Shown: positions 34,395 through 42,631 of the stretch, piece by piece | Numbering within the stretch: the stretch's first letter is position 1 | Layout of the letters: each line of letters begins with the position of its first letter | Assembly: GCA_022793895.1 (NCBI GenBank) | Contig: JAAWDS010000014.1 | Coordinates: forward strand, 1-64,000 | DNA length: 64,000 bases | Source of the DNA: Provencibacterium sp. | GTDB taxonomy: Bacteria; Bacillota; Clostridia; Oscillospirales; Ruminococcaceae | Direction of reading: 5' to 3' | The notes under the pieces: generated by a model | The model's input: the letters and a program-made list of their open reading frames with translations, nothing else | What the model was told of the DNA's origin: nothing | Database searches by the model: none | Made by a program: the position numbers and the translations under genes

Positions 34395-36392
34395 TTGAAG
34401 GATATTTTGAAGGAAGGCATTTCCGTTTCACTCGCGCGCGAACGCCTGCGGGAGCGGGAACGCGCCTATTTAGGAGGCGAATCCCGCCGGGAACGGGGGA
34501 AGCGCATCGCGGAGATTTTCCCGAAGGAGGCGGCGCGCACCGTTGAGCTGGCGGAGCAGGCGCTGCGCGGGATGCACGTTTTGCCCGGCATGGGGCCGGA
34601 GCCGGTTTCGATAGGCTGCCCGCCGGTCTGGGCGGACAACCCCTGCGGCGATAATGAGTACACCTTCCATCTCAACCGCATGGAGCACTGGAAAACGCTG
34701 TGCGAAGCCTATTCCATGACCGGCGACGAGCGCTATGCCGCCGGGGCGCTCGGCGAGATGGAAAACTGGATTGACACCGTTCCCTGCCCGCCGCTGTTTC
34801 AAGAGGACGGGGAATACAACCTGCGCGCTTTTGAGGGCCTCTCCTGCTGGCGGGCGCTGGAGGTGGGCATCCGCGGCTACCGCACCTGGCCCTTTTTGGC
34901 GGAGCACCTGCTCTGCTCGCCGGCCTTTACCGAGGAGCGGTTTGAAAAGCTCTTAGGCAGCGTTTATGAGCACTGCCGGGTGCTCTATGAGGTTTCGCCG
35001 CGCCTCTGGCCGCGCGCCGACCACAACCATTACCTGATGGAAAACCTGGGGCTGCTCTCCTTCGCCTGCCTGTTCAGCGACCTGAAGGGGGCGGAGGAGT
35101 GGAAGGAGCACGCCCTGCGCGAGCTGGAGCGCTGCATCGATGTGCAGGTTACCGAATGCGGCGGCCAGATTGAGGGCTGCCCCTCCTATCACAACGGCTG
35201 CGTCTACTGGTTCTCGCTCGAACTGAACCTTGCGGCAAAATATGGTTTTCCGGTGACGGATCACTACCGCGAACGGCTGAAAAAGATGTTTGCCCATTCG
35301 GTTTACGCCACCCGGCCCTGCGGCGGGAACTCTCCCTGGGGGGACAGCCACACCGCGCTCAAGGAAACGATGGCGCTGGCGGCGGTGGCCTGCTATCTGG
35401 CGTTTTCGGATATCTCCTATCTACAGGTAGCGCGCTTTTTCTATCCCATGGAGACCATCATGGAGGATCTGCGCTTTAACCTTTGGCGGGCGCGCGATCT
35501 GGAGGGCCTGGCCGCCAGCCTGAAAGCGCTGGAGCCAAAAGCGCCTGCCCAGCCGCTTTTCAGCTGGCAGCGCGATCTCCAACAGGTCTACTTCCGCACG
35601 GCTTGGGATAAGCAGGCCATTAGCGTCATGACCGCCTGCCGGACGCCGGTGCAGAACCAGCATGCGCACATGGATCCCGGCGGCTTCGACATGACGGCCT
35701 ATGGGGAGCCGCTGGTGTGCGACCCCGGCATCTACACCTATAAGGATTGTCCGGAGCGCAGGTGGTTCAAGGGCATTCACTGGCACAACTGCCTGAGCGT
35801 GAATGGCAAGGATCCGTGGGAGTACCGCGGCTCCTGGGAATATGGGCCGCAGAAGGAGGGACGCATCCTCTTTGCCGGGCAGTCGTCCCGCGCGGCCTGG
35901 GCGGTTTCGGAACACCGCAACTATGAGCCGGCTGTCTGCCGCCGTGCCGTTGCGTTGTTGGACGGACGGTTTTTGCTCGTTTTGGATTCGGTGACGGGGC
36001 TTCAGGCGGGGGATTTTGTACAGCTGCAATTCCATCTGGACCGCACCCGGATCGTGTCGGAGGACGGCGCGGTTTCTTCTGCTGATGAAGGGCGCTCGAA
36101 TGTGCGCATTCTTTTCTCAGGCAGCGAGGAGCCCGAACAGATAGCGGCCAAAATTTCAACGGGCAACGATCGCTGGCATGATTCCACCTTGATTCGTTAC
36201 CGGCAAACCCTGCCCGAAGGCGGTTGGTCGTTAAGCGCTGCGCTGCTTCTGCCCATCCCTGCGGACGGCGTTTTCCCGGAAGCGGAGCGCCCGCAGGTGC
36301 GCTTGGTTGGGGAGGAAGCCCAGGTCTCGTTCCTTCTGGACGGCAAGCCCTACTGCGTCCGCTTGGGCAGCGATAGCTTCGAGGTCCTTTAA
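34395..36392 (+). CDS. Heparinase II/III-like polysaccharide lyase (second copy)
   Basis: Protein of 665 residues without a signal peptide. The helical toroid half contains RADHNHYLMEN (His210-Asn-His212) and GCPSYHNGCVYW (about 261-272). The beta half has NQHAHMDPGGFD (His423, His425) and IHWHNCLSVNG (about 461-471), matching the heparinase II/III C-terminal family. It is a distant relative of the lyase at 17840. TTG 34395 is the start, with GAGGAGG 7 bases before it. Substrate is inferred to be an acidic, possibly sulfated, glycan from the neighbouring sulfatases. Confidence 0.85.
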   Translation: MKDILKEGISVSLARERLRERERAYLGGESRRERGKRIAEIFPKEAARTVELAEQALRGMHVLPGMGPEPVSIGCPPVWADNPCGDNEYTFHLNRMEHWKTLCEAYSMTGDERYAAGALGEMENWIDTVPCPPLFQEDGEYNLRAFEGLSCWRALEVGIRGYRTWPFLAEHLLCSPAFTEERFEKLLGSVYEHCRVLYEVSPRLWPRADHNHYLMENLGLLSFACLFSDLKGAEEWKEHALRELERCIDVQVTECGGQIEGCPSYHNGCVYWFSLELNLAAKYGFPVTDHYRERLKKMFAHSVYATRPCGGNSPWGDSHTALKETMALAAVACYLAFSDISYLQVARFFYPMETIMEDLRFNLWRARDLEGLAASLKALEPKAPAQPLFSWQRDLQQVYFRTAWDKQAISVMTACRTPVQNQHAHMDPGGFDMTAYGEPLVCDPGIYTYKDCPERRWFKGIHWHNCLSVNGKDPWEYRGSWEYGPQKEGRILFAGQSSRAAWAVSEHRNYEPAVCRRAVALLDGRFLLVLDSVTGLQAGDFVQLQFHLDRTRIVSEDGAVSSADEGRSNVRILFSGSEEPEQIAAKISTGNDRWHDSTLIRYRQTLPEGGWSLSAALLLPIPADGVFPEAERPQVRLVGEEAQVSFLLDGKPYCVRLGSDSFEVL

Positions 36393-36492
36393 CAAGCGGT
36401 GAGCCGCCGTGCCAAAACGGGAAACGGGACGGCGGCTCCGGCCGCTTTTCGGCGGATACCAGGATATTTTGGGGAAGCATTGGGGAAAAAAG

Positions 36493-36521
36493 TTGCAAAT
36501 AGAGAGCGGCAATGTTAAAAT
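36493..36521 (+). promoter_or_regulatory. Promoter of the permease/phosphoribosyltransferase pair
   Basis: TTGCAA, 17 bases, TAAAAT, followed by a GGGGGG/CCCCCC hairpin at 36535-36555 just before the ribosome site at 36558. That hairpin could affect initiation. Confidence 0.6.
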
Positions 36522-36571
36522 AATGGTAACATTTAGGGGGGAGGAAGTCCCCCCAAAAAGGGAGTGTTTTT

Positions 36572-37645
36572 GTGGAGTTTATTCAAGACCTGTTGGCGGC
36601 TATCGGCGTGGTGCTCAACGGTATTCCGCAGGGGCTGCTGGCCATTTCGTTCGGCTTTGCATCGGTCCCCACGGCGCTGGGCTTTATCATCGGCGCGATA
36701 GCGTGTTTTGCGCTGGGTTCAGTCGTTCCCATCTCCTTCCAGGCCGAGACGATCACCTTGGCCGGAACGATGGGCAAGGATCTGCGCGAGCGGCTCTCGA
36801 TGGTTTTCTATGCGGGCGCGGCGATGGCGCTGCTGGGCGTTTTTGGGCTGCTGGGCGTTATCACCGATTTTGCAGGGGATGTGATTGTAAACGCCATGAT
36901 GGCGGGCGTCGGCATCATGCTGGCGAAGGTCTCCTTCGGCATGGTTAAGGAGAATAAGCTCGTCGGCATCGTCTCTCTGGCGACGGCGGCCGTCGTCTAT
37001 TTCTTCCTGGGGCAGAACCTGGTTTACACCATTGTTATCTCGCTGATCGCCTCCTCGGTGGCGGCGAAAATTTCCGGCCAGGATATTGGCGGCGGCATGA
37101 TCGAAAAGATGGGCAAGCTCGAACTGCACAAGCCTATTTTCAACCTGCGGGTGCTGCGGGGCGCGCTGGCGCTTTGCTGTCTGACGGTGGGCGGCAACAT
37201 TGCCTTTGGCTCGATTACCGGCGGCATTGCCGGGACGAACGCCAACATCGATCACCTGACCCTCTATTCCGGGCTGGCGGATGCGGTCAGCGCCCTCTTT
37301 GGCGGCGGCCCGGTGGAGGCGATTATCTCGGCGACGGCCGGAGCGCCGCACCCCATGTTTGCCGGCGTTTTGATGATGGTGATCATGGCGGCCATTCTGT
37401 TTGTCGGCCTGCTGCCTAAGATCGGGAAGTATGTTCCCAGCCAGTCTATCGCAGGCTTCCTTTTCATTTTGGGCGCGGTCGTAACGGTGCCCACCAATGC
37501 GGCGGCCGCCTTTGCCGGGACCGGCGCGGGGGATAATATTACGGGCGGCGTTACCATGGTGGTGACGGCGGCGTTCGATCCCTTTGTGGGAATGCTGGCG
37601 GGCCTGGTTCTCAAATTCCTCTTTGGACTGGGGATCGGCGTGTAA
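36572..37645 (+). CDS. NCS2-like purine/nucleobase permease
   Basis: Very hydrophobic protein of 357 residues, with about ten helices. The segments PISFQAETITLAG and GGGPVEAIISATAGAPHP resemble substrate-site regions of NCS2-type nucleobase transporters, though it is shorter than the usual 430 residues or more. GTG 36572 is the start with AAGGGAGTG upstream. The next gene encodes a phosphoribosyltransferase, which supports nucleobase import followed by salvage. Family assignment is moderate; the substrate is inferred. Confidence 0.65.
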   Translation: MEFIQDLLAAIGVVLNGIPQGLLAISFGFASVPTALGFIIGAIACFALGSVVPISFQAETITLAGTMGKDLRERLSMVFYAGAAMALLGVFGLLGVITDFAGDVIVNAMMAGVGIMLAKVSFGMVKENKLVGIVSLATAAVVYFFLGQNLVYTIVISLIASSVAAKISGQDIGGGMIEKMGKLELHKPIFNLRVLRGALALCCLTVGGNIAFGSITGGIAGTNANIDHLTLYSGLADAVSALFGGGPVEAIISATAGAPHPMFAGVLMMVIMAAILFVGLLPKIGKYVPSQSIAGFLFILGAVVTVPTNAAAAFAGTGAGDNITGGVTMVVTAAFDPFVGMLAGLVLKFLFGLGIGV

Positions 37646-37720
37646 GAAAAAAACGGTGTCCGAGAGCTTGGCCAAGGCCGGTTCCTTTGGCAAATCGTGA
37701 AAGGGAAGGATGAATGGTAA

Positions 37721-38266
37721 ATGAGTTACTATGAGCTTTCGGTTGCGGGCGTGACCCGCCAGCTTCCGATTATTCAGATTGCCCCCGATCTGGCGATCGC
37801 CAGTTTCGTTATCCTGGGCGATTGTGAATTGGTGACCAAAGCGGCCCCGCTGCTGGAAAAGAAGCTGCCGCAGGTGGATTATATCGTGACGGCCGAGGCG
37901 AAAGGCATTCCGCTGGTGCATGAGCTGTGCCGCCTGCGCGGGCTGCCCTATTACATCGTAGCGCGCAAGAGCGTGAAGCCTTACATGGATCATCCGCTGA
38001 CCGACGAGGTGGTTTCCATCACCACCCAGAAGGCGCAGACGCTTTGCCTGGACGGCAAGGATGCCCTGCTGCTGCGCGGCCGCCGGGTAGCGGTTGTGGA
38101 CGACGTTATCTCTACCGGCGAATCGTTGAGCGCGATTGAGCGCTTGGTCGAAAAGGCAGGGGGAGAGGTGCTGGCCCGCGCCGCCATCCTTGCGGAAGGC
38201 GACGCCGCCAAACGGGAGGATATCCTTTATTTAGAGGAGCTTCCCCTCTTCCCCATCCGTCCATAG
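37721..38266 (+). CDS. Adenine-phosphoribosyltransferase-like protein
   Basis: Cytoplasmic type I phosphoribosyltransferase of 181 residues. The PRPP-binding motif is VAVVDDVISTGESL near residue 125, with TAEAKGIPLVHELC and PYYIVARKSVKPYM typical of the adenine/xanthine group. It transfers ribose-5-phosphate from PRPP to a purine base. It follows the permease by 75 bp, with AAGGGAAGGA before the ATG. Base specificity is not settled by the sequence. Confidence 0.82.
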   Translation: MSYYELSVAGVTRQLPIIQIAPDLAIASFVILGDCELVTKAAPLLEKKLPQVDYIVTAEAKGIPLVHELCRLRGLPYYIVARKSVKPYMDHPLTDEVVSITTQKAQTLCLDGKDALLLRGRRVAVVDDVISTGESLSAIERLVEKAGGEVLARAAILAEGDAAKREDILYLEELPLFPIRP

Positions 38267-38275
38267 GATTTACAA

Positions 38276-38473
38276 GGGCGCGTTGCAGAATACAATTCTG
38301 CAACGCGCCCTCTGAAAAAGCGGCTTTTGGGACGAAGATCGCGCCCCAAATTTCGCGCTGTCCGCGCGAAACCGCTGCTTTTTCCGGTTTCTGCAAACCG
38401 GGGGAGCGGCTTGCACGACTTCTTTTGCAGGCCGGGAGTGCGTTTTTTGTCAGCTGTTCCATTTTGCAGGCGG
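38276..38473 (+). repeat. Structured intergenic repeat, copy 3
   Basis: It starts 9 bp after the phosphoribosyltransferase stop with a 15-bp hairpin (GGGCGCGTTGCAGAA, loop TACAA). This is close in sequence to copy 1 apart from tip bases. The same core follows: AAAAAGCGGC with GCTGCTTTTT (wobble), two inner hairpins, then CCGGTTTCTGCAAACCGG, where the pair that is T-G in copies 1 and 2 is T-A. Two subrepeats follow. From 38474 to 38613 there is no gene. Confidence 0.85.
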
Positions 38474-38613
38474 CTCCATTGAAAGACGGCTTTCGGCTTC
38501 GCGGGAGCCAAACAGACAAAAACACGTTGCGAGCGGTCTTTCCGGGGCTTTTAGAAGGTTTAGCCGGTAGAGAAGGGCTGTCTGATGCGAAAGAAAATTT
38601 ACAAATAAGATAT

Positions 38614-38642
38614 TTGATATAAAAACAAACAATTAGTATAAT
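38614..38642 (+). promoter_or_regulatory. Near-consensus promoter overlapping the sulfatase ribosome site
   Basis: TTGATA, 17 bases, TATAAT. The -10 box ends 12 bases before the ATG at 38655, so the predicted transcript would start around 38649, inside or after AAGGAGG. Either the message is nearly leaderless or another upstream promoter is used. Confidence 0.5.
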
Positions 38643-38654
38643 AAGGAGGAGAAA

Positions 38655-40094
38655 ATGAACGTCATTACGGTAATGTCGGATGAACACTCTTACCAGATGA
38701 TGCAGTTTATTGATAAGAGCATTTTGAAAACGCCCAACCTTGACCGGCTGGCGGCGGAGGGTGTGGTTTTCGATCGGTGCTACTCCACCTGTCCGGTCTG
38801 CGCCCCGGCGCGCGCCTCCTTTTTTACCGGCCGTTATGTAGGCCGGATCGGCACCTGGGATAACTCCACCCCTTATGACGGGACGGTGGAAGGCATCTCC
38901 CACCGCTTAAACAAACATGGAAAGCGGTTTGCCTGCATTGGGAAAACGCATTTCTATGTCCATGGGGACTATGGGTTTGATTATGAGCAATATGCCGGGT
39001 ATATGTCCAGGCCCGACGTTGGCTGCTATTTCCGGGGAGAGAGAATGGGGAAGCCGGAGGCGGGCAAACGATACCAGAACGTCAGCCTGAAAACCGAAGA
39101 AAGCTACGACGACCGGGTTTTGGAGGCATCCCTCCAATGGCTGGAGGAGCACCATGCCGAGCAGGGGTGGCATCTCTATGTCGGGTTTTTGGACCCGCAC
39201 TTCCCTTTCCGGGTGAAGCCGGAGAATTGGGAATATTATGAGGAGCGCATCCCGTGTGTGCCCGATGTGCTGAAGCCTCCCTTTACCTCGCTCAACGAAC
39301 CGCTGAACTGCCTGCGCTCCTATTTCATGTGCGAGGATCTCCCGGAGGAAACGGTGCGCAGGCTGCTCATCGGCTATTGCTGCGCCGTCACCGAGCTGGA
39401 TGAACGGCTGGGTATCCTGCTGGATCGGATAGACGCCCTGGGAATCCGGGAACAGACCGCCTTCCTCTATACCTCCGACCACGGCGAGCAGCTGGGGTTC
39501 CACGGCCTGTGGTGGAAATGTACAATGTTCGAGCGCTCCGCCCACATCCCGCTGCTTATGCGCGTTCCCGGCCTCGCCCCGCGCCGGGTGGATGCGCCGG
39601 TGGATCTGTGCGACCTATTCCCAACCTTGTGCGAACTGATGGAGGTCCCGCCGCCGGAGGGGATCGACGGACAATCTCTGTTGGCGCTGGCCCGGAAGGG
39701 GACGGATCCGGCGCGCCGGGATTTTGCTTTCAGCGAATATCACGCGCACGGCATGCCGGACGGATCCTTTATGATCTTCTGGAACCATTATAAATATGTA
39801 TATTACTGCTATGCAGCCCCGCAGCTCTTCCAGCTGGATTCCGATCCGCAGGAGGATCACGATCTTTTGCTGGAGCGTCCGCAGGACCCGCAGGTGCGCA
39901 TGGCGGAGCAGGAGTGCCACCGGCGCCTGCTGTCCGTCTGCAACCCCTATGAGGTGGACGCCCGCGCGAAGGACTATCAGGCCCGCATGAAGAAGGCGCT
40001 GAATGTCTCCTCCTATGGGGATCCGACCGAGGGCTGGATCCCTTACCCGGAAAATACGGTTGGGGCTCCGTCCCGGCGGATGCCGAACGCTTAA
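38655..40094 (+). CDS. Cys-type sulfatase
   Basis: Sulfatase of 479 residues. The formylglycine signature C49-A-P-A-R53 lies in CPVCAPARASFFTGR; YTSDHGEQLGFHG (about 275-287) carries the metal and sulfate-binding Asp/His. VMSDEH at 6-11 replaces the common DD pair of the N-terminal metal site. There is no signal peptide, so a cytoplasmic role on imported sulfated sugars is likely. AGGAGG precedes the ATG. It stands alone between repeat copy 3 and a strong terminator, at the border between the glycan region and the flagellar cluster. Confidence 0.92.
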   Translation: MNVITVMSDEHSYQMMQFIDKSILKTPNLDRLAAEGVVFDRCYSTCPVCAPARASFFTGRYVGRIGTWDNSTPYDGTVEGISHRLNKHGKRFACIGKTHFYVHGDYGFDYEQYAGYMSRPDVGCYFRGERMGKPEAGKRYQNVSLKTEESYDDRVLEASLQWLEEHHAEQGWHLYVGFLDPHFPFRVKPENWEYYEERIPCVPDVLKPPFTSLNEPLNCLRSYFMCEDLPEETVRRLLIGYCCAVTELDERLGILLDRIDALGIREQTAFLYTSDHGEQLGFHGLWWKCTMFERSAHIPLLMRVPGLAPRRVDAPVDLCDLFPTLCELMEVPPPEGIDGQSLLALARKGTDPARRDFAFSEYHAHGMPDGSFMIFWNHYKYVYYCYAAPQLFQLDSDPQEDHDLLLERPQDPQVRMAEQECHRRLLSVCNPYEVDARAKDYQARMKKALNVSSYGDPTEGWIPYPENTVGAPSRRMPNA

Positions 40095-40099
40095 ATGAA

Positions 40100-40146
40100 A
40101 TCCCTTCTGTAAAGAACTTTCAATTCTTTACAGAAGGGATTTTTAT
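40100..40146 (+). terminator. Terminator after the sulfatase
   Basis: A 17-bp perfect stem (ATCCCTTCTGTAAAGAA and complement), 7-base loop, then TTTTTATC. It closes the glycan region. Confidence 0.93.
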
Positions 40147-40589
40147 CGAAAGCGTTTTGGGCAGGAGCTTCGCCGCGGCCGCGCGGTTTCTACCTTGCGA
40201 TTTTTTTCTGGTTATAGCGGCGGCCCCCTCCACGCAGACCAAGCGCAGGGGAAGGTATGGCTGCTTCGGTTTTTCGCTCCAGAGCTTTCTTGTCCCCCTT
40301 TCGCAATAGGTCTGTTTTGTTGGCCGGGAAGGTGGAACTTTCTCTTTTTATCACCTGCTGCACATTTTTGGAAAAATGGGCGAGGGCTATCTTGACTTTC
40401 CGGCGGTTAGGGCGATATATATTGTTGAGGAAAGCAGGAATGCCTCTGCTGCGCTGCGGCATGGGCGGAGGGCTTTGTCCTCCTGCTGTCTATCTTAATG
40501 CCGCCGTCGCGCGCCCCCTCCCAGGCTTCGGCAGAAAGCGGGGCGGGCTTCCCATGGTATTCAGTGAATAAACGAAAGGAGGGATGACT
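40147..40589. other. Intergenic region before the flagellar cluster
   Basis: About 440 bp with no credible gene. It contains a promoter candidate: TTGACT (40392-40397), 18 bases, TATATA (40416-40421). The overlapping sequence TTGA-N15-GGCGATAT is also near the flagellar sigma-D pattern (TAAA-N15-GCCGATAT). Either would drive the FliD-like gene at 40590 with a leader of about 165 nt. Confidence 0.5.
40392..40421 (+). promoter_or_regulatory. Promoter candidate for the flagellar cluster (sigma-A or sigma-D)
   Basis: TTGACT-N18-TATATA for sigma-A; GGCGATAT at 40411-40418 fits 7 of 8 bases of the sigma-D -10 element, while its -35 (TTGA) is weak. Confidence 0.45.
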
Positions 40590-41906
40590 GTGTTTGGTTA
40601 TAATTCCATCGGCAGCTCGATGATGAACAGCATTGGTTGGTATTCCCAGATCAACAATATGCGGCTTATCCAGGCTCTGAACAAAAACAGCAGCCGGTCG
40701 GTCGGCAGCGTATCCTCCGCAGGGAGCCTGCGTTCCAAGCTCCTGAACAGCGATTCGGCCGATTTTCTCAAGAGCTACCAGAGCAAAATGACCGACATGA
40801 TGAGCAAGGCGAACGCGCTGCGCTCAACCAACAGTCAGAATGCCCTAAATAACCTGAGCGTAAGCTCATCCGACACTTCTAAAATCTCTGTAAGCGCAAA
40901 GTATTCCCTGCGCGATCAGGCCAGCTATCAGGTGGATGTGAAGAAGCTGGCGACCGAGCAGATGAACTTTACCCAGGGCTATGATGGGAAGGCGAACGAC
41001 GTGATGAGCGGGCAGCTCACCATTGCTACCAACTATCGTGCGAGCCCTATCACGATCAACGTCGATTCCATCACCGGCGCTACCAACGAGGAGAAGCTAC
41101 AGAAGATTGCCAACGAGGTGAATCACTACAAGGCGGGCGTTTCCGCCATGGTGATTGAAAATGGCGGCAAGAAGCTGCTGGCCCTTTATTCGGATGAAAC
41201 CGGCGCGGAGAACGCCTTTAATGTTTCCGGTTCCTTCGCGGAGCAGACCGGGCTGAATAAGGCGGAGCAGGAGGCTGGGAACGCAGAATACACCGTCTCT
41301 AAGGACGGGAGCTCCTATGGCGCGCAGCGCTTCCAGTCCGCTTCCAACACCGTTCAGATCGGCGGCTATAAAATTACCGCCACGCTGAAGGATGTCGGGA
41401 AGTCCACCGTAACGGTGGGAACGGATCCGTCTAAGACGGCGGACGCCGTGAAGGACATGATTGACAGCTACAACAGCACGCTGAAGTTCTTAGACGACAA
41501 TTCCAACCGCGGTCTGGGCGTTTTGAACCAGATGAAGCGGATGGTCCGCCCGCCCATCTCGGAGCGTTCGATGAAGACGCTGGGGATCACGGCGAACAAA
41601 GACGGCACCTTGAGCTTTGACAAAGAGGTCTTTACAAAAGCGATGGCGAAAAGCCCAAGCCTTGTAAACAGCCTGGTCAGCGGTCCCAACGGACTGGCAG
41701 AGGGGATTTATAGCGACGCAAGGAGCGGGATGAACGTTTCGTCCGCCAGCCTGACGGGAGAGAATTTGACGGGAAGCCGTTATTCCGGCGCCAGCTATAT
41801 GCAGAACGCTGGGTATTCCTTGATGGGAGGCACCTACAGCCGGGCTGGAACGCTCCGCCTTCTGAATCTCAATTCGGTCGGCGCGCTGATGAACTTCTTC
41901 GGTTGA
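40590..41906 (+). CDS. FliD-like (hook-associated protein 2 family) protein
   Basis: Secreted-type flagellar protein of 438 residues. The segment SYQVDVKKLATEQMNF and the later MIDSYNSTLKFLDDNSNRGLGVLNQMKRMVRPP with FDKEVFTKAMAKSPSLVNSLV are arranged as in FliD. It lacks the standard N-terminal SGLASGLDT block and is half the length of the true fliD at 51293. GTG 40590 is chosen because AAAGGAGGG lies 6 bases before; the ATG at 40584 would touch that site. It opens the flagellar cluster. A minor cap or filament-associated protein is a reasonable inference; a separate function is possible. Confidence 0.7.
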   Translation: MFGYNSIGSSMMNSIGWYSQINNMRLIQALNKNSSRSVGSVSSAGSLRSKLLNSDSADFLKSYQSKMTDMMSKANALRSTNSQNALNNLSVSSSDTSKISVSAKYSLRDQASYQVDVKKLATEQMNFTQGYDGKANDVMSGQLTIATNYRASPITINVDSITGATNEEKLQKIANEVNHYKAGVSAMVIENGGKKLLALYSDETGAENAFNVSGSFAEQTGLNKAEQEAGNAEYTVSKDGSSYGAQRFQSASNTVQIGGYKITATLKDVGKSTVTVGTDPSKTADAVKDMIDSYNSTLKFLDDNSNRGLGVLNQMKRMVRPPISERSMKTLGITANKDGTLSFDKEVFTKAMAKSPSLVNSLVSGPNGLAEGIYSDARSGMNVSSASLTGENLTGSRYSGASYMQNAGYSLMGGTYSRAGTLRLLNLNSVGALMNFFG

Positions 41907-41998
41907 TTTTTTGATTTGAACGCGGCGGCGGGCCGGGTTCTTACCAGAGAAATAGCGGAAAAACGGTATGTATTTTGAAAGAAAGGTAGGGTTATACA

Positions 41999-42619
41999 AT
42001 GGGATTTGAGATTCAAGGCTTCGGCACGACTGCTTCTAATTATGCGCAGATGCGCGCACAGATGGACGCGGTTCAAGAAAAGACCTCCGAGGAGAAGGGA
42101 ACGACCAACGCCGAGGCGAAGGCTGCGGTTGAAAACAACCAGGATAAGTTTGTGAAATCCTCCAACGCCACGGCCGGCACCTACAGCAAGAACCAGCTGA
42201 CCAGCAAGCAGGTCAGCCAGCTTCAGGCGGATGCCGAGCAGCGGATGAACGCTTTCCAGCAGATGCTGCGCAGCATGCTGGTCAAGCAGGGAGAGAAGAG
42301 CAACCTCAAGCTGTTTGGGATGGATCTGAACGTTACCGAGGCGGACAGCGCCAAGGCAGCTGCTTCCATCCAAGAGGGCGGCGAATGGTCGGTCGATGCG
42401 GTCGCTACCCGCATTATGGATATGGCGAAGGCGCTTTCGGGCGGGGACCCCTCGAAGATCGAGGAGCTGCGCACGGCGGTTCAGAAGGGCTTTAAGGCGG
42501 CCGGGATCGAGTTGGGCGGCAAGCTGCCCAGCATTTCGAACCAGACCTATGACGAAGTGATGAGCCGCTTCGACGCTTGGAAGAAAGAGAGCAGCGGTTC
42601 CACCACCATCGAGGAATAA
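41999..42619 (+). CDS. Unknown protein of the flagellar cluster
   Basis: Soluble protein of 206 residues (MGFEIQGFGTTASNYAQMRA...). Residues 20-100 are charged and Gln-rich, probably helical. The C-terminal half contains EGGEWSVDAVATRIMDMAKAL and AGIELGGKLPSISNQTYDEV, which look like a conserved domain also seen near clostridial flagellar genes, but I cannot name the family. No signal peptide or membrane segment. GAAAGGTAGGG precedes the ATG. It lies between the FliD-like gene and a zinc-motif protein on the same strand, so a role in flagellar export or assembly is possible from position alone. Confidence 0.75.
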   Translation: MGFEIQGFGTTASNYAQMRAQMDAVQEKTSEEKGTTNAEAKAAVENNQDKFVKSSNATAGTYSKNQLTSKQVSQLQADAEQRMNAFQQMLRSMLVKQGEKSNLKLFGMDLNVTEADSAKAAASIQEGGEWSVDAVATRIMDMAKALSGGDPSKIEELRTAVQKGFKAAGIELGGKLPSISNQTYDEVMSRFDAWKKESSGSTTIEE

Positions 42620-42631
42620 GGATTTGGTGTG

